Assembly: GCA_021737445.1 (NCBI GenBank)
Contig: JAIPDY010000201.1
Location: 1 to 6,105, forward strand
Length of the DNA stretch: 6,105 nucleotides
Direction of reading: 5' to 3'
From: Desulfotignum sp.
GTDB taxonomy: Bacteria; Desulfobacterota; Desulfobacteria; Desulfobacterales; Desulfobacteraceae
Shown here piece after piece: positions 1 to 5,238 of the stretch. Under the pieces are notes generated by a model. That model saw only the letters and a list, made by a program, of their open reading frames with translations, was not told the DNA's origin and ran no database searches. A program made the position numbers and the translations under genes. Numbering within the stretch: position 1 is the first letter of the stretch; the number at the start of each line of letters is the position of its first letter.

Positions 1-582
1 TTCTGTCACAGGGATGCCGTTCACCCTTGTATACCGGGGCAAAGGCACCATGGTGTCCCCATGTCCGCCCAATACCATGGCCATGACATCCCCTGGCCAG
101 ATGTTGAGTTTTTCTGCGATAAAATACCGGAACCTGGTGGCATCCAGGACACCGGCCATGCCCATGACCCGTTTTAAGGCAAACCCGGTTTCCTGGAGGG
201 TGGCCATGGCGATGACATCCAGGGGATTGGACACCACCACCACCACGGCATTGGGTGCAAATTCAGCAATGGCCTGGGAGGCTTTTTTGGCGATGTCCAC
301 ATTGATTTTCATTAAATCCATGCGGTCCATGCCCGGTTTTCTGGGGATGCCGGCTGTGAGAACCACCACGTCTGAGCCGGCAATATCTTTGTAATCATTG
401 GTACCTGAAATGTGCACATTGTAGTTTCTCATGGGCGCGGCATGCAGGTAATCCATGGCCTTTGCCTGGGGCAGGCCTTCCACCACATCCACCATGACAA
501 TGTCTGCCAGGTTTTTTTCAGCAATATAATAGACAGCCGTGGCCCCCACATTTCCTGCACCGATAATGGATACTTTATGCAT
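1..582 (-). CDS. mdh: Malate dehydrogenase, NAD-dependent (N-terminal 194 residues; C-terminus outside window)
   Basis: This gene encodes cytoplasmic malate dehydrogenase of the LDH-like MDH family, which interconverts malate and oxaloacetate with NAD(H) in the TCA cycle. Visible features are the Rossmann motif GAGNVG (residues 8-13), Asp32 at the end of the second beta strand (favouring NAD over NADP), and the mobile loop RKPGMDR with Arg81 and Arg87. Further in are SNPLD with Asn119, DATR with Asp147 and Arg150, and the catalytic GGHGDTM with His174. These are the residues expected for malate rather than lactate. Family members are usually about 305-320 residues, so roughly 115-120 C-terminal residues lie beyond position 1. 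The ATG at 582 is preceded by AAGGAGGA with 6-nt spacing. The start overlaps the stop of the upstream paralogue by 8 bp (ATGCATAA), suggesting translational coupling. Five GTG codons in a row (232-246, residues 113-117) encode a valine strand. The family call is very secure. Confidence 0.95.
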   Translation of the reverse strand, partial: MHKVSIIGAGNVGATAVYYIAEKNLADIVMVDVVEGLPQAKAMDYLHAAPMRNYNVHISGTNDYKDIAGSDVVVLTAGIPRKPGMDRMDLMKINVDIAKKASQAIAEFAPNAVVVVVSNPLDVIAMATLQETGFALKRVMGMAGVLDATRFRYFIAEKLNIWPGDVMAMVLGGHGDTMVPLPRYTRVNGIPVTE

Positions 583-1489
583 GGGAGTCCTCCTTGATGG
601 TTTGTTTGATCATCTGAGCGTTTTTTTTTAATGTTTCTGTCCGGCTGTGATCCAGCCGGGGAGGCAGCACCTTTGCCACGCCGGTTTGACTGATCACACA
701 GGGAAGAGACAGCGCTGCATCGTAAATGTCAAACTGTCCTGTAAGTACCTGGGACACGGATAAAACCCGGCCGGTGTCATGACACACTGCTTCAGCCAGG
801 TCTGCGGCCACAGCAGACGGGCCGTAATAGGCACTGGCCCGGCCGGCCAGCTCCACAATCAGGGCTCCGGCCCGCCTGGTCTGGTCAAACAGGTCTGCGA
901 TGGTTTCTTTTGACAGAAAGTTTTCAATGGGCACCCCGGAAACACAGCAGTAGTCCTGAAGGATGATCATGTCATCTGTATGCCGGCCCACCACCTGGGC
1001 TGCCACGTTTTCCATGGACACCCCCAGTTTTTTTGCAATGAAAAACCGCAGCCGGGTGGCATCTAAAATACCGCCCAGGCCCATGATCCGGTGCGACGGC
1101 AAAGAGGAATGCTGTGCAAACACCGTGGTGAGCAGGTCCACCGGTTCGGACACAATGATGACCTTTGTGTCCGGGTCAGTGATTTTTTTTGCATAATCAG
1201 TAATGATATCTTTGTTTTCCCTGAAAAGATCATCTCTGTCCATGCCGGGTTTTCGCACGGCCCCGGCAGTGATGATCACAATGTTTGCCCCAAGCAGTGT
1301 ATCCAGGTCATCTGTACCCTGTATAAAGGTGCGGTAGCCCCGGATAGGGGCTGCTTCCATCATGTCAAGTGCCTTGCCCTGTGCCAGTCCGTCCTGGATG
1401 TCAAAAAGGGTGACATGGTCCACCCCTTTTTCCGCCAGAAAAAACGCGGTGTTGGCCCCGACATTTCCGCTGCCGATGATTCCGATCAT
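575..1489 (-). CDS. Divergent malate/lactate dehydrogenase paralogue, 304 aa
   Basis: This is a full-length member of the L-lactate/malate dehydrogenase family, clearly paralogous to the mdh that follows it. Shared features are the GSGNVG Rossmann motif (residues 6-11), Asp30 ending the second strand (NAD type), RKPGMDR with Arg79 and Arg85, and DATRLRFFIA with Asp143 and Arg146. His170 and Asp172 keep the catalytic dyad spacing. It departs from the family at sites that are normally strict. SNPVD has become SEPVD, putting Glu115 where Asn contacts the substrate and cofactor. GGHGDTM has become GRHTDDM, with Arg169 and Thr171 flanking the histidine. It may therefore use another 2-hydroxy acid, have low activity, or pair with the neighbouring Mdh in a mixed oligomer; none of these is proven. 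The start is the ATG at 1489 after a near-perfect SD. The frame stays open to 1807, but that extension has no family similarity and lies antisense to the next gene. It overlaps mdh by 8 bp. Confidence 0.88.
   Translation of the reverse strand: MIGIIGSGNVGANTAFFLAEKGVDHVTLFDIQDGLAQGKALDMMEAAPIRGYRTFIQGTDDLDTLLGANIVIITAGAVRKPGMDRDDLFRENKDIITDYAKKITDPDTKVIIVSEPVDLLTTVFAQHSSLPSHRIMGLGGILDATRLRFFIAKKLGVSMENVAAQVVGRHTDDMIILQDYCCVSGVPIENFLSKETIADLFDQTRRAGALIVELAGRASAYYGPSAVAADLAEAVCHDTGRVLSVSQVLTGQFDIYDAALSLPCVISQTGVAKVLPPRLDHSRTETLKKNAQMIKQTIKEDSHA
588..595 (-). promoter_or_regulatory. Shine-Dalgarno site of mdh inside the upstream gene
   Basis: On the minus strand AAGGAGGA lies 6 nt (counted from the AAGGAGG core) before the mdh ATG at 582. 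It lies wholly inside the last codons of the upstream dehydrogenase gene, whose stop codon is at 575-577. Ribosomes finishing the upstream gene would pass straight over this site, so coupled translation of the two paralogues is likely. This fixes the mdh start. Confidence 0.8.
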
Positions 1490-1609
1490 GGAAACCTCCT
1501 TATCGATGTTGTGGTTGATGTCTTTAAAGTAAGCTGATATCCTTAGCATTATCAATTCCGACAGGTATTTTAAAGCAAAAATGCAATAAACAGCCCAGGA
1601 GGAATATCG
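1490..1609. promoter_or_regulatory. Divergent intergenic region between dehydrogenase unit and SDR gene
   Basis: These 120 bp separate two genes starting in opposite directions, so promoters for both should lie here. The region is much more AT-rich than the coding DNA around it. On the plus strand, the best sigma-70-like pair I can make is TTAGCA (1543-1548) and TATTTT (1566-1571) with 17-bp spacing, each matching 4 of 6. A second is TTGATG (1515-1520) with TATCCT (1538-1543), also 17 bp. On the minus strand TTGATA (1557-1552) is a good -35 but has no convincing -10. CTTTAAAG (1522-1529) is a short palindrome. The boxes are weak guesses; that the region is regulatory rests on gene orientation. 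Confidence 0.45.
1494..1502 (-). promoter_or_regulatory. Strong Shine-Dalgarno site fixing the paralogue start
   Basis: Read on the minus strand, TAAGGAGGT is a nearly perfect anti-16S match, and its AGGAGG core ends 5 nt before the ATG at 1489. It decides in favour of the 304-residue product over the 410-residue open frame starting at 1807, because the Rossmann fold begins right at this ATG. Confidence 0.85.
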
Positions 1610-2557
1610 ATGCAAACCAAACAGGGAAAAGGAGAGCCATTGGAACGTGTACTGATCACCGGGGCATCCGGCTTTGTGGGCAAACACCTGGCCCGGCATT
1701 TTCTGGAGCATAACCGGCAGGTGACCGGTCTGGGTACATCCGATGCTCATCCGTTTACCAGTGAATATGACCATTTTGAGTGGGTACAGGCAGATACTTC
1801 CAGACAAGGCTCATGGCAGGATCATGTGGCCCGGGCAGATGTTGTGATCAATCTGGCCGGAAGAAATATTTTCAAGCGCTGGACTACCTCCTACAAGCAG
1901 ACCATTTATGATTCCCGGATTCTGACCACCCGGCATCTGGTGTCGGCCCTGTCCCCGGGCAGGCAGGTTCGGTTTCTGAGCACCTCTGCCGTGGGGATTT
2001 ACGGGGATGCCAAAGAGCGGGAACTCAAAGAAGATGCCGCTTTTGGATCTGATTTTCTGGCCCGGGTTTGTCAGGACTGGGAAAAGGAGGCCTTAAAGGC
2101 TGAGGCCGCCGGGGCAGTGGTGAATATCACGCGGTTTGGTGTGGTTCTGGGGGACGGCGGCGCGTTGTCGGTCATGTCTCCGGCATTCAAGTGGTTTGCC
2201 GGTGGTCCGCTGGGCAGCGGCCGGCAATGGTTTCCCTGGATTCACATCCAGGATCTGGTGCGGGCGGTGGATTTTCTGGTAGATGAACCCGATATCCAGG
2301 GCGTTTTCAACCTGGTGGGGCCTGAACCGGTCCGGCAGCGTGATTTTGCCAAATCTCTGGGACGGGCCCTGCACCGGCCGGCCTTGGTCCCGGCACCAGG
2401 TTTTATGGTGAAACTGTTCATGGGTGAACTGGGGGGATCTTTACTCAACAGCCAGAAAGCATCTCCCAGGGCATTGGAAGGCCTGGGGTTCTCATTTGAA
2501 TACCCCACTGTTGATGCGGCCCTGGCAGCCATACTTGGCAAACCATCAGTCAAATAA
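1610..2557 (+). CDS. TIGR01777/YfcH-type SDR epimerase-like protein, 315 aa
   Basis: This is an extended short-chain dehydrogenase of the TIGR01777 family (related to E. coli YfcH and human SDR39U1), a cytoplasmic NAD(P)-binding protein whose substrate is unknown in most organisms. The nucleotide-binding motif GASGFVG is at residues 18-24. Family signatures follow: NLAGRNIFKRW (81-91), YDSRILTTRHLV (100-111), STSAVGIYGD (124-133) and GGPLGSGRQWFPWIHIQDLV (198-217). The C-terminal DUF1731-like tail, ending with PRALEGLGF, covers about 255-310. Tyr131 and Lys135 form a YxxxK pair as in active SDRs, although the family often lacks the lysine. The ATG at 1610 has AGGAGG (1597-1602) 7 nt upstream. 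A TTG at 1640 with its own AAAAGGAG would remove 10 residues that precede the first beta strand, so it is a realistic alternative. The gene stands alone on its strand and has no evident pathway link to its neighbours. Confidence 0.92.
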   Translation: MQTKQGKGEPLERVLITGASGFVGKHLARHFLEHNRQVTGLGTSDAHPFTSEYDHFEWVQADTSRQGSWQDHVARADVVINLAGRNIFKRWTTSYKQTIYDSRILTTRHLVSALSPGRQVRFLSTSAVGIYGDAKERELKEDAAFGSDFLARVCQDWEKEALKAEAAGAVVNITRFGVVLGDGGALSVMSPAFKWFAGGPLGSGRQWFPWIHIQDLVRAVDFLVDEPDIQGVFNLVGPEPVRQRDFAKSLGRALHRPALVPAPGFMVKLFMGELGGSLLNSQKASPRALEGLGFSFEYPTVDAALAAILGKPSVK

Positions 2558-2691
2558 CCAGAAATAAGCCGCATTTTTAAAAGTTGCTTGCCTTGGCCCT
2601 GAAATCTGATGTACAAACGGTTCTGAACCTGCTAATTTAACTGACATGAATAAATTTTTTAAAAAACACCAAACCAGGAGGAAACATACCC
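2558..2691 (+). promoter_or_regulatory. Leader region of the diiron/acyl-CoA synthetase operon, with palindrome
   Basis: These 134 bp between the SDR gene and the ferritin-like gene are AT-rich, especially 2634-2668, which contains TTTTTTAAAAAA. A perfect interrupted palindrome, GGTTC-T-GAACC, sits at 2619-2629 and could be an operator half-site pair or a small hairpin. No rho-independent terminator for the SDR gene is convincing: the nearest candidate (AAGC...GCTT, about 2568-2589) is imperfect and has no U tract after it. I found no well-spaced sigma-70 or sigma-54 promoter. The AGGAGG at 2676-2681, 10 nt before the ATG at 2692, is the ribosome binding site of the next gene. Confidence 0.35.
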
Positions 2692-3153
2692 ATGAATTTT
2701 GGATCCATTGATGAGATATTGACCTTTGCCATCGGCAAGGAAAAAGAAGCGGTTGAATTCTATCAGTCTCAGGCTGCCCGTTCCACAAGAGCCTCCCTTA
2801 AGGAGATTTTTGAAAGTTTTGCCAGAGAAGAAAAAAAGCATGCACAGCTTTTGTCTGATATCGCCGGAAACAAGGAAAAAATTGATTCCTATGAATTTAA
2901 AAAAATCCCTGATCTGAAAATCAGTGATTACATGGTGGAAAAAGAATATGAAGAGGGCATGCCCATGCCTGAGATTCTGAAAGTGGCCATGAAAAGAGAG
3001 GAAAAAGCGGTCAAGCTCTACCAGACCCTGGCGGATCAGACCGACAACCCGGATGCCAAAAAATTATTCATGATGCTGGTTCAGGAAGAATCCAAACACA
3101 AGCTGGGGCTGGAATCCATGTATGATGATTACCTGGCGGACCAGGACAACTAG
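2692..3153 (+). CDS. Ferritin-like/rubrerythrin-domain diiron protein, 153 aa
   Basis: This small four-helix-bundle protein belongs to the rubrerythrin/ferritin-like superfamily and probably holds a carboxylate-bridged diiron site. The sequence is two related helical hairpins. The first, around residues 7-58, has AIGKEKEAVEFY with Glu17 and REEKKH with Glu47 and His50. The second, around 93-146, has AMKREEKAVKLY with Glu103 and QEESKH with Glu133 and His136. All six expected iron ligands are present. There is no C-terminal rubredoxin CxxC pair, so it is not a complete rubrerythrin; an electron partner would have to be separate. Family roles are peroxide or oxygen reduction and iron handling in anaerobes, and which applies here is not shown. 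The product is cytoplasmic, with no signal peptide. Codon use is AAA/GAA-rich, in line with the charged helices. The stop is only 17 bp before the acyl-CoA synthetase alpha gene, so it appears to lead that operon. Confidence 0.9.
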   Translation: MNFGSIDEILTFAIGKEKEAVEFYQSQAARSTRASLKEIFESFAREEKKHAQLLSDIAGNKEKIDSYEFKKIPDLKISDYMVEKEYEEGMPMPEILKVAMKREEKAVKLYQTLADQTDNPDAKKLFMMLVQEESKHKLGLESMYDDYLADQDN

Positions 3154-3170
3154 GCGAAAATCAAGATTTC

Positions 3171-4538
3171 ATGGATTTAACCTGCTTTTTCAGGCCGTCC
3201 TCCATGGCGGTGATCGGGGTGTCCACATCCCAGGACAGCCATCCCGCCAATGTGATTTACAATAAAAATCACCTGCGTTATCCGGTGCAGACCTTTGCCG
3301 TCAATCCCAGGGGCGGGCGGCTCAACCGGGAACCACTGTACCGGTCTGTAGCAGACATTGAAATCGGTGTGGACCTGGCTGTGATTGCAGTACGTTCCCG
3401 CTTTGTTCCGGATGTGATGGCCCAGTGCATTGAAAAAAAAATCAAAGGAGCTGTGATCATTTCCGGCGGGTTTGCTGAATCAGGGAACCAGGATCTGCAA
3501 AAACAGGTGGCAGAGATGGCGGCACAGGCTGATTTTCCCTTTGTCGGCCCCAACTGCCTGGGGATCTATTCCCCTGAGGCAGTGGATACCTTTTTTCTGC
3601 CTGGAGAGCGAATTATTCACCCCAGAAAAGGCAACGTCGGTTTTGTGTCCCAGAGCGGCGGGGTCCTGGTGGATCAGATGGTGAAATTTGCTGGCGAGGG
3701 GATCGGGGTGTCGGCAGCCGTGAGCATCGGCAACAAAGCGTGTATCAGAGAAACCCACATGATCGACTGGTTTGAACAGGACCCTGGCACCCGGGTGATT
3801 GCCTTTTATATTGAAGGGTTTGAATGCCGGGAAGGCCGGGAATTCATCAAACAGGCACAGGCCTGCACCAAGCCGGTTGTGGTGCTCAAAGCTGGTAAAA
3901 CTGCCAGGGGTATTGCGGCCGCCTCCAGCCACACTGCATCTGTGGCCGGGGATTACCGGGTTTTTTCTGAGATCATGAAACAGCATTGTGTGGCAGAGGC
4001 AGATACCGAATATGAACTCACCGCGTTTTGTGAGGCCTTAAGCTGCTATCCCAGGGGGAGTTTCGGCAATGTGGGCATTGTGTCTTTGTCAGGGGGGCAC
4101 GGGGTGGTGGCCGCAGATGCCTGCGGAAATCACGGTCTCAATATCCCCAAAATTGCCGAGGTGACGGCAGAGACCATCCGGTCCAGGCTGTCGCCGGAAA
4201 TTCAGGCCATTGCCTCGTTAGAGAATCCTCTGGACCTGACCGGGTCCTGTGTGGATGCCGATATTCTCACGGCGGTACGCCATCTGTCCCGGGACCAGAA
4301 CTTTGACTGCATCCTGGCCTTGCTTTTACCCTATTCTCCTGGGATTTCCGCAGATATAGGGGCCAAATTGAGCCAGGTGGCCAGAAACGAGGGCAAACCC
4401 CTGATCGCCTATGTGCCCAAGGAGGACAAGTACAAAATTATTATAGAGGGATTTGCGCTTAATAATATTCCGGTGGCCTCTTCAGTGGAGGGGGCGGTTC
4501 TCATGGCCAAAGCACTCAAGAGGTGCCGCCCATGCTGA
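3171..4538 (+). CDS. ADP-forming acyl-CoA (acetyl-CoA) synthetase, alpha subunit, 455 aa
   Basis: This is the alpha subunit of a split NDP-forming acyl-CoA synthetase, which catalyses acyl-CoA + ADP + Pi = acid + CoA + ATP through a phosphohistidine. The N-terminal CoA-binding domain runs from AVIGVS (13-18) to GPNCLGIYSP (126-135). The succinyl-CoA-ligase-like domain opens at about residue 155 with VGFVSQSGG and holds SIGNKA (185-190). The catalytic His254 lies in ASSHTASVAG. The third domain starts near 300 with LSGGHGVVAADACG (306-319) and includes ENPLDLTG (351-358). Length matches stand-alone alpha subunits (about 460); fused forms are near 700. The ATG at 3171 puts the first strand at the usual distance, but no clear Shine-Dalgarno lies in the 17-bp gap, so translation may depend on coupling to the diiron gene. 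The beta gene overlaps its end. The substrate cannot be told from sequence: acetyl-CoA, succinyl-CoA and branched or aryl acyl-CoAs are all used in this family. Confidence 0.93.
   Translation: MDLTCFFRPSSMAVIGVSTSQDSHPANVIYNKNHLRYPVQTFAVNPRGGRLNREPLYRSVADIEIGVDLAVIAVRSRFVPDVMAQCIEKKIKGAVIISGGFAESGNQDLQKQVAEMAAQADFPFVGPNCLGIYSPEAVDTFFLPGERIIHPRKGNVGFVSQSGGVLVDQMVKFAGEGIGVSAAVSIGNKACIRETHMIDWFEQDPGTRVIAFYIEGFECREGREFIKQAQACTKPVVVLKAGKTARGIAAASSHTASVAGDYRVFSEIMKQHCVAEADTEYELTAFCEALSCYPRGSFGNVGIVSLSGGHGVVAADACGNHGLNIPKIAEVTAETIRSRLSPEIQAIASLENPLDLTGSCVDADILTAVRHLSRDQNFDCILALLLPYSPGISADIGAKLSQVARNEGKPLIAYVPKEDKYKIIIEGFALNNIPVASSVEGAVLMAKALKRCRPC
4518..4524 (+). promoter_or_regulatory. Shine-Dalgarno deciding the beta-subunit start
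   Basis: AAGAGGT inside the last codons of the alpha gene ends about 7 nt before the ATG at 4532. The in-frame GTG at 4523 overlaps this site and has no SD of its own, so ATG 4532 is preferred. The ATG overlaps the alpha stop codon region by 7 bp (ATGCTGA), a classic coupled arrangement. Confidence 0.65.
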
Positions 4539-5212
4539 CCCAGCGCATCAAACAGATCATTGAATCAGCCAGGCCCCAGGGATGGGTTCTGGAGCCGATG
4601 GCCAAAGAGATACTGGCAGATAGTGGACTGACCATTCCCAAAGGGTTGCTGACCGGTTCTTTTGAAACGGCCAGACAGTTTCTCGAGGAAGTTGACGGTA
4701 AGGTGGTGATCAAGGCCGTGTCCGCCAGCATCATCCATAAAACCGAACATCAGGCAGTGGTGACCGGGATTGATGATCCGGACACCCTGTCTTTGCAGAT
4801 GAAACGTCTTTTATCTCTCAAGGGATGTAATCAGGTGCTCGTGGAGGAGATGGTGTCCGGCATTGAAATCCTGGTGGGGGCGAAAAATGATCTCCAGTTC
4901 GGGCCGGTGATTGTGCTGGGCCTGGGGGGCACCAGCGTTGAGATCTATAATGATACTGCCATCCGCCTGGCACCGGTGACACCTGCGGATGTGTTTTCCA
5001 TGGTGGATTCTCTGGGGGCAAAGCCTGTATTCCAGGGCTTTCGGGGCCGGCCCGGGGTTAACATGGAAGAGATGACCCGTTTTCTGGTGGCCTTTTCTCA
5101 TCTTATCATGAACCTGGAACCTTTTTTTGAATCCATTGACCTGAACCCGGTGATCTGTACACCCAAAAGCTGCATTGCGGTGGACGCCCGCATCATGCTG
5201 CTGCCGGTATAA
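4532..5212 (+). CDS. ADP-forming acyl-CoA (acetyl-CoA) synthetase, beta subunit (ATP-grasp), 226 aa
   Basis: This is the nucleotide-binding beta subunit that partners the alpha subunit just upstream. It is a stand-alone ATP-grasp_5 domain of normal length (about 220-235). VVIKAVSASIIHKTE (58-72) carries His69, the second phosphorylatable histidine of the family, which passes phosphate from the alpha histidine to ADP. VLVEEMVSGIEILVGAKND (102-120), FGPVIVLGLGG (123-133) and the Mg-site segment SIDLNPV (201-207) followed by VDAR (217-220) complete the ATP-grasp core. After His69 the sequence reads EHQAVV, where many fused homologues have a Gly-Gly pair; this may only mark the split subfamily. 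Start choice is ATG 4532, and a GTG at 4523 would add three residues. Strict equal production with alpha is expected from the 7-bp overlap. The stop at 5210-5212 is 4 bp from the convergent isocitrate dehydrogenase stop. Confidence 0.92.
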   Translation: MLTQRIKQIIESARPQGWVLEPMAKEILADSGLTIPKGLLTGSFETARQFLEEVDGKVVIKAVSASIIHKTEHQAVVTGIDDPDTLSLQMKRLLSLKGCNQVLVEEMVSGIEILVGAKNDLQFGPVIVLGLGGTSVEIYNDTAIRLAPVTPADVFSMVDSLGAKPVFQGFRGRPGVNMEEMTRFLVAFSHLIMNLEPFFESIDLNPVICTPKSCIAVDARIMLLPV

Positions 5213-5238
5213 GCCTTCATTCGGACATAAACCGGCAG
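5201..5238. terminator. Inverted repeat spanning both convergent stop codons
   Basis: CTGCCGGT (5201-5208) and ACCGGCAG (5231-5238) are perfect 8-bp inverted repeats around a 22-nt loop. The loop contains the stop codons of the beta-subunit gene and of icd. Being symmetric, it could form in either transcript. It has no U tract, so it is not a classic intrinsic terminator; it may stabilise 3' ends, help Rho-type termination, or be chance in GC-rich coding DNA. Confidence 0.35.

Noticed and set aside
232..246. Five CAC triplets as a possible microsatellite
   Set aside because: They encode the valine run of a core beta strand just before SNPLD in Mdh, which is normal for the family, so coding need explains them.
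1091..1537. 148-residue plus-strand open frame
   Set aside because: It lies antisense to the dehydrogenase paralogue, which is fully explained by family motifs; no SD is evident.
1490..1807. 106-residue N-terminal extension of the dehydrogenase paralogue in an open minus-strand frame
   Set aside because: It has no dehydrogenase similarity, lies antisense to the SDR gene and across the divergent promoter region, and a near-perfect SD sits at the internal ATG where the Rossmann fold begins.
2593..2612. Sigma-54-like TTGGCC...TCTGAT upstream of the diiron gene
   Set aside because: The -24 GG is present but the -12 GC is missing at the needed spacing.
3480..3986. 168-residue minus-strand open frame
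   Set aside because: It lies antisense to the alpha-subunit gene, which has clear family motifs throughout; the antisense product has scattered His/Pro/Cys composition and no recognisable domain or ribosome site.
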